Source: Gracilinema caldarium DSM 7334 (lineage in GTDB: Bacteria > Spirochaetota > Spirochaetia > Treponematales > Breznakiellaceae). From it: 64,000 bases of DNA. The notes under the pieces were generated by a model, which saw nothing but the letters and a program-made list of their open reading frames with translations, did not search any database and was not told the origin of the DNA. A program made the position numbers and the translations under genes. The stretch covers positions 2,920,972 to 2,984,971 of the forward strand of contig NC_015732.1 in the NCBI RefSeq assembly GCF_000219725.1, read 5' to 3'. This document shows, piece after piece, positions 1-8,960 of this stretch. How positions within the stretch are numbered: position 1 is the first letter of the stretch; each line of letters opens with the position of its first letter.

Positions 1-759
1 ACTTTAATAGATTCATTTAACACCATGGTTAGAAACCTTGAAAAAGCTCAATCTCGAGCACTTCAAACTGAAAAAGAAAACATCTGGAAAGATATGTCCC
101 AACGGCTCGCCCATGAAATCAAAAACCCCCTAACACCTATTAAACTTTCTGCAGAACGAGTACTTCGACGTTGGAAAACTGATCCTAAACGGCTTGGCGA
201 GATCTTGGAAGAATCAATGCTTGCAATCATTCAAGAAACCGATGGACTCACTAACCTTCTCACTGAATTTAGAACCTTTTCTAGACTTCCACCTCCAGTA
301 CTCGAACGGACAGCGCTGCAGCCATTACTTGAAGAAGCTCTCAACTTATACCGAACATCCTACCCAGACATCCAATTTATCATCAATACTATTCCACCAA
401 ATACCTATTTACGTGTTGATCGTCGACATATCAATCAGGTTCTCGCAAATTTAATAATTAATAGCATTGATGCTATGCATGGCCGTGGTATTATTGAAAT
501 ACAGACTGACCTTGTCAAAAAAACCGATTGCCGATATTGTAGAATTAGTATTAGGGATAACGGTTGTGGCATTCCGGAAGAACATCGATCGCTCATTTTT
601 ACCCCCTATTTTACTACAAAGGCAACTGGTACCGGATTGGGGCTTTCGATTGTAGAACGAATTGTTCTTGACCATGGGGGAACCATCTGGTTTGATTCTG
701 CCATAGGTGTAGGCACCACATTTTTCATCGATCTACCGGTTGATAGTACCGGATCATGA
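1..759 (+). CDS. NtrY-like sensor histidine kinase (3' part only)
   Basis: This is the C-terminal part of a membrane sensor kinase whose beginning lies before the window. The reading frame is open from base 1, and the first residues (LIDSFNTM) look like the end of a HAMP domain, so the ATG at 25 is probably internal. The H-box is LAHEIKNPLTPIKLSAERV, close to the NtrY signature. It is followed by the N-box NLIINSIDAM and the ATP-lid motifs DNGCGIPEE and GTGLGLSIVE. In this family the histidine is autophosphorylated and passes phosphate to the partner regulator, here the NtrX-like gene 15 bp downstream. Treponema species carry a comparable kinase/sigma54-regulator pair called AtcS/AtcR; I infer orthology from gene order and family only. 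Confidence 0.88.
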   Translation, partial: TLIDSFNTMVRNLEKAQSRALQTEKENIWKDMSQRLAHEIKNPLTPIKLSAERVLRRWKTDPKRLGEILEESMLAIIQETDGLTNLLTEFRTFSRLPPPVLERTALQPLLEEALNLYRTSYPDIQFIINTIPPNTYLRVDRRHINQVLANLIINSIDAMHGRGIIEIQTDLVKKTDCRYCRISIRDNGCGIPEEHRSLIFTPYFTTKATGTGLGLSIVERIVLDHGGTIWFDSAIGVGTTFFIDLPVDSTGS

Positions 760-774
760 GGGTTAATAAAGGTA

Positions 775-2175
775 ATGAATACCATTTTGGTTATAGATGA
801 TGAATCAGGTATCCGCACGGCCCTATCTTCCATATTGATGGATGAAGGTTACCATGTGGAAACTGCAGAGGATGCTCTTATAGGGCTTACTCTTTTAGAA
901 CAACATCCCTTTGAGCTCATCTTTCTCGATGTACTTTTGCCTCGTTTGGGCGGCCTCGAAGCACTGGAAAAAATAAAGACCGGCTGGCCAGACATAGAGG
1001 TAGTCATGATTTCAGGCCATGCTAATGTGGATATGGCCGTCCGCGCAGTAAAACTGGGAGCCTTCGATTTTCTTGAGAAGCCACTTTCCCTAGATAAGGT
1101 ATTAACGGTTACTAAAAACGCTCTGACACTACAAAAATTGCGCCAAGAAAATATCAGCCTTAAAAAGGGTAAAAAACTCCCCTATGAAGAAATTATTGGT
1201 CACAGCCCGGGGATACGAGCTGTTAAAGAACGGATTGAACAGGCAGCTCAGTCCGATGCCAGGGTACTTATAACAGGCGAGAATGGTACTGGAAAAGAAC
1301 TTGTCGTCAGAGCAATTCATTATAAATCCAGCCGGGCGGATAAACCCTTGATTGAGGTGAACTGCGCAGCTATCCCTGACACCCTTATCGAAAGTGAACT
1401 TTTCGGACACGAAAAAGGAGCCTTTACCGATGCAGTTTCAAGCCGTAGAGGCCGCTTTGAGATGGCCCATAGGGGGACCCTCTTTCTCGATGAAATTGGA
1501 GACATGACCTTAACAGCTCAGGCGAAGGTACTTCGGGCTTTACAGGAACAAAAAATAGAACGACTTGGCAGTGAACAGTCACTCAATGTTGATGTCCGCG
1601 TTATAGCCGCGACCAATAAAGATTTGGAAGCCGAATGTCAAGCAGGACGATTCAGAGAAGACCTTTTTTTCCGACTCAATGTTATTCCGATTCATATACC
1701 ACCCCTTAGAGAACGAAAAGAGGATATTCCCGAACTGCTGATGTATTTCTTACACAATTTTAGCGCTGAAGACATACATCTTTCAGAAAAAGCCATGGAA
1801 TATCTAACCCAACAGCCCTGGCCAGGAAATGTTCGGGAACTGAAAAACTTTGCTGAACGACTTTCAATTCTTTGTGAAACCGATACTATTGAACTCGATG
1901 TGGTTCAGAATATTCTTGGAATAGTATCCTCTACTAGTACAAGAAAATCCTCGGATATGGCTGCTGAAGATAGGCATGAAAATCAAAGGGGCTTACCGGC
2001 CGAAATCCTCGAGTTGGACTATAACGAAGCAAAAGATTTGTTCGAAAAACGATATTTAGAGTATAAACTTTCTGAAAATGGGTATATTATATCCCGTACA
2101 GCAGAAGTAATTGGTATGTATCCCAGTAATCTCCATGCAAAAATTAAAAAGCATGGTATAAGGATGGAACGATGA
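775..2175 (+). CDS. NtrX/NtrC-family sigma54-dependent response regulator
   Basis: This is a 466-residue activator of sigma54 RNA polymerase. The receiver domain covers residues 1-120, with the phosphoacceptor Asp52 in FLDVLLPR. The AAA+ domain covers about 140-375, with Walker A GENGTGKE and Walker [10 protein letters not shown] Fis-type helix-turn-helix follows at about 420-466 ([21 protein letters not shown]), in the NtrX style. The loop that contacts sigma54 is GAFTDA (residues 215-220) instead of the consensus GAFTGA, with Asp at 219. The gene follows its cognate kinase by 15 bp and overlaps lexA by 4 bp (ATGA), so the three are probably cotranscribed. No -24/-12 promoter was recognised nearby, so its targets are unknown from this window. 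Confidence 0.93.
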   Translation: MNTILVIDDESGIRTALSSILMDEGYHVETAEDALIGLTLLEQHPFELIFLDVLLPRLGGLEALEKIKTGWPDIEVVMISGHANVDMAVRAVKLGAFDFLEKPLSLDKVLTVTKNALTLQKLRQENISLKKGKKLPYEEIIGHSPGIRAVKERIEQAAQSDARVLITGENGTGKELVVRAIHYKSSRADKPLIEVNCAAIPDTLIESELFGHEKGAFTDAVSSRRGRFEMAHRGTLFLDEIGDMTLTAQAKVLRALQEQKIERLGSEQSLNVDVRVIAATNKDLEAECQAGRFREDLFFRLNVIPIHIPPLRERKEDIPELLMYFLHNFSAEDIHLSEKAMEYLTQQPWPGNVRELKNFAERLSILCETDTIELDVVQNILGIVSSTSTRKSSDMAAEDRHENQRGLPAEILELDYNEAKDLFEKRYLEYKLSENGYIISRTAEVIGMYPSNLHAKIKKHGIRMER

Positions 2176-2786
2176 AAGAGCTCACGGAACGGCAACGGGA
2201 AGTGCTATCCTTCATCAGTGCGTTTACAAAGTCCCACACCTACCCGCCCACAATTCGAGAAATTGCGGATCATTTTTCTATTTCTGTAAAAGGAGCCTAT
2301 GATCATCTCAACGCTCTCAAGAAAAAGGGCTATCTCAGACTCAGCGACAAAAGGTCTCGAACTATCGAAGTCGTTCATACCATGGATAGGCAGAATGAAA
2401 CAGAACAGCTCATACAAATACCCATTCTGGGCACTGTAGCCGCTGGGAAGCCAATCCTAGCTGAGGAAAATTGGGAAGGAACCGTTGCAATTCCTCCTTC
2501 CATGGTGAGAAAACAGGGCACCTACTTCGCCCTGAATGTCCGAGGAGACTCTATGATCGAGGCAGGCATTATGGATGGTGATTTGGCGATCATAGAAAAA
2601 CGAGAAACAGCCCATAATGGAGAAATTGTTGTTGCAGTTGTTGATGATGCGGTTACTTTGAAACGTTTTTATAAAGAAAGCAACCGAATCCGACTGCAGC
2701 CTGAGAACGCTGCCTATTCTCCTATTTATTGCCAAGATATTCGACTTCTCGGGCGACTCTCCTGTATTATTCGCTCCTATACCTAG
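2172..2786 (+). CDS. lexA: LexA repressor
   Basis: LexA is the SOS repressor, which self-cleaves when RecA filaments form. The 204-residue protein has the usual length and order. An N-terminal winged helix (TERQREVLSFI, then TIREIADHFSIS) is followed by the S24 peptidase domain. The Ala91-Gly92 cleavage site lies in GTVAAGKP, the catalytic serine is Ser127 in RGDSMIEAG, and the general-base lysine is Lys164 in DAVTLKRF. All key residues are present. The ATG overlaps the stop of the NtrX-like gene by 4 bp, so translation may be coupled to a two-component operon, which is not the textbook arrangement of an autoregulated lexA. I did not find a convincing SOS box immediately upstream. Confidence 0.96.
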   Translation: MKELTERQREVLSFISAFTKSHTYPPTIREIADHFSISVKGAYDHLNALKKKGYLRLSDKRSRTIEVVHTMDRQNETEQLIQIPILGTVAAGKPILAEENWEGTVAIPPSMVRKQGTYFALNVRGDSMIEAGIMDGDLAIIEKRETAHNGEIVVAVVDDAVTLKRFYKESNRIRLQPENAAYSPIYCQDIRLLGRLSCIIRSYT

Positions 2787-2794
2787 GGTAACTT

Positions 2795-3784
2795 ATGGCT
2801 CAAGGACTCTGCTATCTCTTTACTGGTCCTGAAGTTGGAGAACAACAGGATACTATACAGTACATACGGCAGGAACTCACTAAAAAATATGGCTCAACAC
2901 CGGAAGAACAATCATTTTATGCTTCAGAAACCACTGTTTCTGACATAGTATCTATACTTCGAAATGGATCGCTTTTTTCAGATGCCCGGCTTATCCTTGT
3001 TAAAAATGCAGAATATATTAAGAAAAAAGAAGATGTGGAACTCCTTTCAGGCTATATGACACAACCGCAGGAAGATACAACCCTCATTCTGATCTCCGAA
3101 GAAATTGGCATTGATAAAAAACTGGAAGCAACTATTCCCAAAGAACATAAAAAGATTTTCTGGGAACTCTTTGATAACAGAAAAACCGAATGGGTCGTTA
3201 CTTTCTTTAAACGGTCTGGATACAATATTCAACCAGATGCGGTAGAAGCCATTCTGGAACTTGTGGAAAATAACACTGCGGCCCTCAGACAAGAATGTTC
3301 TCGACTCACCTTGTTTCTCGATAAAAACAAACCGGTGAGTGCCGATCAAATAGAACAATATTTAGCTCATACACGGCAGGAATCGGCCTTTTCCCTCTTT
3401 TCTCAGATCGCCTTGGGGGAACGGGAAAAGAGCCTTGAAATCTTACACACCTTACTAGATGCAAAGGAAAGTCCCCAGGCCATTATTGCAGGGCTTACCT
3501 GGTCATTCCGCAAATTGGCAGATTTTCTAGCGCTGGCAAGTACAGGACAGTTGAATGATTTTGAGCTCAAAAAAATCGGCCTTGCATCCCCTCGAGCACA
3601 ACGGGACTATAGGGAAGCAGCCAAACGGTATACCATCCACAGTACCATGCAAGCCTTAGCGTTACTTGCTGAATGGGATGTACAGTTACGATCCATGGGG
3701 ACCGCGATAGAATCTATCTTAATGGATATTTATTTATTAAAATTATCTGACTTATCCAGTCAGCATACCCTTGAAAGAATATAA
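2795..3784 (+). CDS. holA: DNA polymerase III subunit delta (HolA)
   Basis: This 329-residue protein matches the HolA layout. An N-terminal region (YLFTGPEVGEQQDTIQYI) is the degenerate AAA+ nucleotide fold, a middle lid region includes ALRQECSRL and the DQIEQYL helix, and a C-terminal collar domain holds the HDLL-type repeat (SLFSQIALGEREKSLEIL). Delta is the clamp-opening arm of the clamp loader. The identification rests on overall pattern; delta is poorly conserved and has no catalytic motif. The gene starts 8 bp after lexA and closes this run. The 114 bp that follow hold the ribosome-binding site (AAGGAG) of the next gene. Confidence 0.85.
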   Translation: MAQGLCYLFTGPEVGEQQDTIQYIRQELTKKYGSTPEEQSFYASETTVSDIVSILRNGSLFSDARLILVKNAEYIKKKEDVELLSGYMTQPQEDTTLILISEEIGIDKKLEATIPKEHKKIFWELFDNRKTEWVVTFFKRSGYNIQPDAVEAILELVENNTAALRQECSRLTLFLDKNKPVSADQIEQYLAHTRQESAFSLFSQIALGEREKSLEILHTLLDAKESPQAIIAGLTWSFRKLADFLALASTGQLNDFELKKIGLASPRAQRDYREAAKRYTIHSTMQALALLAEWDVQLRSMGTAIESILMDIYLLKLSDLSSQHTLERI

Positions 3785-3898
3785 AAAACACCATATACTG
3801 GTCTTTAAGAAAACCCAATCGGTATAAATTTACTTAAATTAAGAATTCATTCTATTTCATACTGATTGGCTCATGACTATTCCTAAGGAGTCTTTATA

Positions 3899-6016
3899 AT
3901 GGGCGACACTAAAAACATATTGATCATTGGGGGTGGATATGGCGGCATCGAAACAGCCAAGAAGCTGGCAAAACACTATAAAAAACGCAACGACATATCC
4001 ATTACGTTAATCGACCGGAATCCCTTTCATACTTTGATGACCGAATTACACGAGGTAGCCGGTCACCGGGTCGAACCCGACTCAGTCCGTATTCCCTTTG
4101 CCAAGATCTTTGGTGCATCCAAAGTTAAGGTTATTCTCGATTCTATAGAAACGGTAGATTTTAAGGAGCAGGTTGCAATCTCTGCCACTAATCGCTATCC
4201 CTATGATTACCTGGTTATTGGGTCTGGAGCGGAACCAGAATTCTTCGGGGTACCCGGAATAAAAGAAAATGCCTTTACCCTCTGGTCTTTCGATGATTCC
4301 GTGAAGATTCGGCACCATATCGAAAAAACCTTTGAAAAAGCGATTGCCATTCAAGACCCAAAACTCCGTCAAAAAATGCTTACCTTCGTAGTCGCCGGAG
4401 CCGGGTTTACCGGGATTGAATTAGCCGGTGAATTCCTGGAATGGCGGGACGAAATGTGCAAAAAATGGCTCATTTCCCCCGATGAAGTAAAGGTTATTGT
4501 CGTAGAAGCGCTTCCCACCATATTACCCATTCTGGAAGAGGACCTCAGAGCAAAGGTAGAAACGTATCTTAAGAAGCATCAAGTAGAATTAAAAACAAAT
4601 ACCCCCATAGTTGGAGCTGAACCGGGAATTGTAAAATTGAAGGATGGTTCCACTATAGAAACCGAAACCTTCGTATGGACTGCCGGAGTCCAGGGTTGTC
4701 ACTTTGCGGGGATGCTGGACCTTACAAAAGGCCGCTGCGGTAACCGGGACTGTGAAATCATGAAAGCCCAGGGCACCTGCGGACTTGCAGACTGTAAGTT
4801 TAAGAAGGAGCATCGGGATGTATCTGGTAAAAAGGGTCGTATCCTCGTTAATGCTGAAATGCGTTCTGTAGATTACCAGAATGTCTTCCTCGTAGGGGAT
4901 AACATCTGGTTCATCGAAAACAACAAACCCCTGCCACAAATTGTAGAAACAGCCCTACAGACTGCCGATGTGGCAGCCCATAATATTGCGGCAGCACTAG
5001 ATGGAACGCCAGTTAAAACCTTTAAATCCAACTATCATGGGTTTATGGTTTCTGTGGGCGGAAAATATGCGGTTTCCAACGCAGGGGGCATGAAATTGTC
5101 AGGCTTCTTTGCCATGGCCATGAAGCATCTCATCAACCTGCATTACCTCCTCGGTGTGGCTGGTATCAACCAGTGCTGGGAATACCTCAAGCATGAGTTC
5201 CTGAATATGGAACATCACCGAAATATTGTCCGAGGCTTTGGGTCCTACCGGACCCGGGGCTATTGGCTCCTACCACTCAGACTCTGGCTTGGCCTCATGT
5301 GGGTTATAGAGGGGGTCAACAAGATTGGTGAAGGATGGCTCGCCTGGAGTACTGGCAGTAAATCCACCTGGATGTTCAGCCCCGGGGTACAGCAGGCTGG
5401 GACGACGGTCGCCCAGGCAGTTCAGTCAGCCGCTGCATCTGGAGCTGATGCGGTAGCAGCAGCCTCTGAATGGGTTGAAGAGACCGCAACTGCAGTAGTG
5501 CAATCTCCCCACCCTGTCTATGATGCGGTTGCTGCGGCTTCTGAGCAAGTAGCAGATACTGCAGGGGCTGCTGTTTCTGCCGGGACAGAGGCAGTTGCCC
5601 ATAGTTTCAGGAAGATTTGGGACCTTAGTAAGCCCATTTTTAATCCCCAGGGTGTTGTGGCAACCTGGTTCAGAACGACCTTTATGGATGGACTTGCGAG
5701 CCACATTCCGTTTCAAGCATTCCAACTCATGGTGGTTTTAGCAGAAATTGCCATAGGGCTCGCCCTTTTTGGCGGACTCTTTACCTGGTGGGCTGCGGCA
5801 GCTTCCATCGTGATGTGTTTTGTCTTTACCCTCTCTGGTATGTTTGCATGGGACCAGGTATGGTTTATTTTTGCAGCATTCTTAATGTTGGGTGGTGCAG
5901 GCCGGGCATTTGGTCTTGATTGTTGGGTTGTACCTTTCTGTAAGAAATGGTGGAATGGTACCCGTTTTGCCCGCAAACATTACCTGTACCTGGATAACCC
6001 AAGTAAGAAAAACTAG
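3899..6016 (+). CDS. Type II NADH dehydrogenase fused to a DoxX-like membrane domain
   Basis: This is a 705-residue fusion. Residues 1-430 are an NDH-2-like flavoprotein. An FAD-binding GGGYGGIE lies near residue 11, a second dinucleotide motif VAGAGFTGIELAGE near 165, and the flavin-contacting LVGDN near 330. Such enzymes pass electrons from NAD(P)H to quinone without pumping protons. A Cys-rich insert near 275-305 (GRCGNRDCE, then GTCGLADCK) is not part of a standard NDH-2 and could bind metal or a cluster. Helix YWLLPLRLWLGLMWVIEG follows, then an Ala-rich stretch (about 500-580). The protein ends in three more hydrophobic helices resembling DoxX, which may anchor the enzyme. A polyprenyl synthase follows 11 bp downstream, consistent with quinone biology. 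The SD is AAGGAG. Confidence 0.88.
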   Translation: MGDTKNILIIGGGYGGIETAKKLAKHYKKRNDISITLIDRNPFHTLMTELHEVAGHRVEPDSVRIPFAKIFGASKVKVILDSIETVDFKEQVAISATNRYPYDYLVIGSGAEPEFFGVPGIKENAFTLWSFDDSVKIRHHIEKTFEKAIAIQDPKLRQKMLTFVVAGAGFTGIELAGEFLEWRDEMCKKWLISPDEVKVIVVEALPTILPILEEDLRAKVETYLKKHQVELKTNTPIVGAEPGIVKLKDGSTIETETFVWTAGVQGCHFAGMLDLTKGRCGNRDCEIMKAQGTCGLADCKFKKEHRDVSGKKGRILVNAEMRSVDYQNVFLVGDNIWFIENNKPLPQIVETALQTADVAAHNIAAALDGTPVKTFKSNYHGFMVSVGGKYAVSNAGGMKLSGFFAMAMKHLINLHYLLGVAGINQCWEYLKHEFLNMEHHRNIVRGFGSYRTRGYWLLPLRLWLGLMWVIEGVNKIGEGWLAWSTGSKSTWMFSPGVQQAGTTVAQAVQSAAASGADAVAAASEWVEETATAVVQSPHPVYDAVAAASEQVADTAGAAVSAGTEAVAHSFRKIWDLSKPIFNPQGVVATWFRTTFMDGLASHIPFQAFQLMVVLAEIAIGLALFGGLFTWWAAAASIVMCFVFTLSGMFAWDQVWFIFAAFLMLGGAGRAFGLDCWVVPFCKKWWNGTRFARKHYLYLDNPSKKN

Positions 6017-6027
6017 TACGGTCCGAC

Positions 6028-6996
6028 ATGGCTGAATTCTGGAGTACCTTCCCCGGCATGGACACAGCCCTTGCTACTGTGTCCGAGCATATCCGTACCG
6101 CTACAACATCTTCGAATCCAATCATCCGGGAAGCTCTCGCTGACCTTTTTACAAAGCAGGGGAAAATGCTCCGGCCTGGGATGCTCATTCTGGCATCCCA
6201 CGCAGGGAAGCCAGATATGCAACGAATCTATCCTCTTGCAGCGGCGATTGAAATATTACATACAGCAACCCTTATCCATGACGATGTCATCGATGACTCT
6301 CCCTTACGTCGCGGCCTCCCTTCGGTACATATGAGATATGGGAAAAAGGATGCGGTCCTCATCGGTGATTTTTTGCTATCCCGTTGCTTTCTGCTCGCGG
6401 CAGAATACACCACACCCCAGAATGCGATTAATCTTGGGAAAGTCATTTCTGTTATTTGTGCGATGGAATTGGATCAGGATGCAGACCGATTCCATCCATC
6501 ATTATCGGTACGCAGTTATTTCAGGAAAATCATCGGAAAGACAGCCCTTTTATTTTCCCTTGCCTGCCATGTAGGGGCCTCCGAAGCCAAGGCTCCATCT
6601 ACAGTAACAGAACGGCTCCGGCGTATTGGCTATAATATTGGCATGGCTTTTCAAATTATCGATGACATTCTAGACTATACAGGAAATGAGACGGAAATTA
6701 AAAAACCTGTTGGAAATGATCTGAGATCCGGCCTTGTTACTCTGCCCCTCATATGTGCCTTACAGAAAGATGTGGATGGTGAATTAGCCCGACTGGTACA
6801 ACCTGATACATTTCCCCACAGTGATATTCAAAGAATTCTGGTCCTTACTAAAACCCTCGGCGGTATCAATACAGCCCGCTTGTATGCCCAACGTTTCACC
6901 ACACGGGCTTTGCGGGAGATTGAACAGCTACCACAGGGTTCTGCAAAACACAACATGGATCAACTTGCCAAAAAGCTTTTAATTCGTACATACTAG
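6028..6996 (+). CDS. Trans-isoprenyl diphosphate synthase (polyprenyl synthetase)
   Basis: The 322-residue protein belongs to the long-chain polyprenyl diphosphate synthase family. These enzymes condense isopentenyl diphosphate onto an allylic primer in the cytosol. The first aspartate-rich motif is in LIHDDVIDDSPLRRG near residue 90 and the second in FQIIDDILDYTG near 210. Both bind the magnesium-diphosphate. Chain length cannot be read with certainty. Products of this class feed quinone side chains or the undecaprenyl-like carrier. Position 11 bp after the NDH-2 fusion favours a quinone role by inference. mntP follows 5 bp downstream. Confidence 0.92.
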   Translation: MAEFWSTFPGMDTALATVSEHIRTATTSSNPIIREALADLFTKQGKMLRPGMLILASHAGKPDMQRIYPLAAAIEILHTATLIHDDVIDDSPLRRGLPSVHMRYGKKDAVLIGDFLLSRCFLLAAEYTTPQNAINLGKVISVICAMELDQDADRFHPSLSVRSYFRKIIGKTALLFSLACHVGASEAKAPSTVTERLRRIGYNIGMAFQIIDDILDYTGNETEIKKPVGNDLRSGLVTLPLICALQKDVDGELARLVQPDTFPHSDIQRILVLTKTLGGINTARLYAQRFTTRALREIEQLPQGSAKHNMDQLAKKLLIRTY

Positions 6997-7001
6997 GGTT
7001 T

Positions 7002-7583
7002 ATGTTCGAAACGATTTTAATAGCCCTTGGTCTTTCGATGGATGCCTTTGCTGTATCCATATCTTCAGGTATATGTACCGAAGGTTTAAAATCCCGCCAC
7101 ATACTCCGAGGGTCTTTTTCTTTTGGCCTCTTCCAGTTTGCCATGCCTGTACTTGGTTGGTTCTTGGGTTCTCATTTTCGTACAGCTATTCAAAATTTCG
7201 ATCATTGGATTGCCTTTGCATTGCTTGTTTTTATTGGCGGGAAAATGATTGTTGAATCCTTTGAACCTGAACCAACATCCTGTGATGATACGGCCGCACC
7301 ACAAAAAGCAGGCAAAACCGATATACGGAATATAAAAACCCTATTTGCCCTTTCAGTGGCTACCAGCATCGATGCCTTAGCAGTAGGACTTTCATACAGT
7401 CTTCTTGGAAAATCTATTTTTTCTCCCGCCGTAGCGATCGGACTTATTACCTTTTCAGTTTGTATAGTAGGATTTGAATTTGGGAAACGGATTGGCTACC
7501 TCATAGAAAAACGGGCAGAACTAATTGGTGGACTTGTACTGATCGGCATTGGGGGAAAAATACTCCTGGAACACCTATTGTAA
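7002..7583 (+). CDS. mntP: Manganese efflux pump MntP
   Basis: This is a 193-residue inner-membrane protein of the MntP (DUF204) family, which exports Mn2+. It shows the duplicated three-helix arrangement, each half carrying the family's aspartate signature: GLSMDAFAVSISSG near the N-terminus and ATSIDALAVGLSYS in the second half. Between them sits a hydrophilic loop (EPEPTSCDDTAAPQK). In many bacteria mntP follows a yybP-ykoY manganese riboswitch. Here it begins 5 bp after the polyprenyl synthase, so no separate leader exists and expression should follow the upstream promoter. The 66 bp after it hold only a weak short hairpin (AATAGC/GCTATT). Confidence 0.93.
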   Translation: MFETILIALGLSMDAFAVSISSGICTEGLKSRHILRGSFSFGLFQFAMPVLGWFLGSHFRTAIQNFDHWIAFALLVFIGGKMIVESFEPEPTSCDDTAAPQKAGKTDIRNIKTLFALSVATSIDALAVGLSYSLLGKSIFSPAVAIGLITFSVCIVGFEFGKRIGYLIEKRAELIGGLVLIGIGGKILLEHLL

Positions 7584-7649
7584 GCTCATCATTGCAGAGA
7601 CCCCTACGAAGCGCTAAAGCCCCAACAATAGCCTCCGCTATTACATCTA

Positions 7650-8948
7650 TTACAGGACCCGGTACACCCCGCATTTTAAATATAAAGATTCTTCGTACCC
7701 CACCAGTATGGGATGATCCGGCGCTTGATATCCAAATTCAAGCAAATGGAGCCGTTTTTCTGCATCCATAGCAGCATCCTGAATCATAGCTTTAAATCGC
7801 CCTTCAGTCATAGCCTGACTACAGGAGCAGGTTACCAGCACTCCACCGCGTCTCAGCAATTTTAGAGCACGAAGATTGATTTCCTTATAACCCCGGAGCG
7901 CCCCTTCTAAGGCTTTATGGGACTTGGTAAAAGCCGGCGGATCCAGAATGATGACATCAAACTGCAAATGTTTCCGTTCATAGGACCGAAGCAATTCAAA
8001 GATGTCACCGGCTTCCACAGAAACCTTATCTGCCACTCCGTTAAGTTCCGCATTTCTGCGAACCGCTTCAAGAGCCTGGGGTGAAATGTCCGCTGCAAGG
8101 ACCGAAGCAGCTCCTGCACGGGCTGCATGGATAGCAAAGCCCCCAGAATGACAACACATATCAAGGACTGTTTTCTCACGGGTATACCGGGCTGCCCGAC
8201 GCCGATTATCCCGCTGATCGAGAAAATGGCCCGTTTTCTGGCCTTCCAGGAGATCTACTATAAAGGGAAGCCCATTTTCAAACATACAGATACCACCCTC
8301 AGGATATATGCCCTTAAGAAGACCTGAGACCTGTGGCAGCCCTTCCAGGCTGCGCACCTGGCTTTCATCCCGTTCAACAATGCCATGAACCGGTCCGAGA
8401 ACCTCATCAAGGGCAGAGAGAATAAGATCCTTCCGCATATCAAGCCCATAGGAAAGGAATTGTATCGAGAGCCAAACCCCAGGATCTCCCAGGATATTCT
8501 TAACATTCTCAAAGGTAATAGATGCTCCCGTGCAGTTCTTCTCCAGGATGAGCGGTTCAGCCTGGGCTGCCGGCCAGCCAACAAAACGGTCAATAATCAG
8601 TCCAGGTAGGAGGTCCGCTTCAGCAAAAACAAGCCGTTCGCTTTCGATATCCAGATGATAATATTCCCGTCGGCGTTCAATTGCATTGCGAAGCCGGGCT
8701 TTAAAAAAACCCTTATCAACCCCTTCTTTTGATGAAGAAAAAATACGGGCAATAATTTTTGAGTTGGGGTTCGCAACGGCCCGGCCGATATAGGTTTTTC
8801 GAGAACTTTCCACATCTACGAGCTCCCCCGGCTCAAGCGGCGCTGGTCCATTAGGGTTTAGTATGCTTGCAACCTCGTTATCAAAAACCCAGGGATGTCC
8901 CGCAAGCAAGCGGCGCTCCTGTCCTGGTTGTAGTATGATTCGTTTCAT
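7650..8948 (-). CDS. RlmI-type rRNA large-subunit cytosine-C5 methyltransferase
   Basis: This is a SAM-dependent methyltransferase of the RlmI/RlmK class I family. A PUA domain occupies about residues 1-75 (QPGQERRLLAGHPWVFDNEV). A central EEHEE-like region precedes the Rossmann-fold catalytic domain, with DMCCHSGGFAIHAARAGA as the SAM-binding motif, then DIILDPPAFTKS. A CSCSQAM segment holds the catalytic cysteine region. E. coli RlmI makes m5C1962 in 23S rRNA; the same target here is inference. I place the start at the ATG at 8948, which has AAGGTG just upstream. An in-frame GTG at 8957 is possible but has no such site. The gene follows ppk1 directly and ends the operon. Confidence 0.9.
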   Translation of the reverse strand: MKRIILQPGQERRLLAGHPWVFDNEVASILNPNGPAPLEPGELVDVESSRKTYIGRAVANPNSKIIARIFSSSKEGVDKGFFKARLRNAIERRREYYHLDIESERLVFAEADLLPGLIIDRFVGWPAAQAEPLILEKNCTGASITFENVKNILGDPGVWLSIQFLSYGLDMRKDLILSALDEVLGPVHGIVERDESQVRSLEGLPQVSGLLKGIYPEGGICMFENGLPFIVDLLEGQKTGHFLDQRDNRRRAARYTREKTVLDMCCHSGGFAIHAARAGAASVLAADISPQALEAVRRNAELNGVADKVSVEAGDIFELLRSYERKHLQFDVIILDPPAFTKSHKALEGALRGYKEINLRALKLLRRGGVLVTCSCSQAMTEGRFKAMIQDAAMDAEKRLHLLEFGYQAPDHPILVGYEESLYLKCGVYRVL

Positions 8949-8960
8949 GGATATCACCTT

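Noticed and set aside
6997-7001. Possible yybP-ykoY manganese riboswitch before mntP
   Set aside because: Only 5 bp separate mntP from the upstream gene, so there is no room for the element.
8949-8957. GTG start for the methyltransferase
   Set aside because: The ATG at 8948 has AAGGTG at good spacing, while the GTG lies right after the ppk1 stop without a site.
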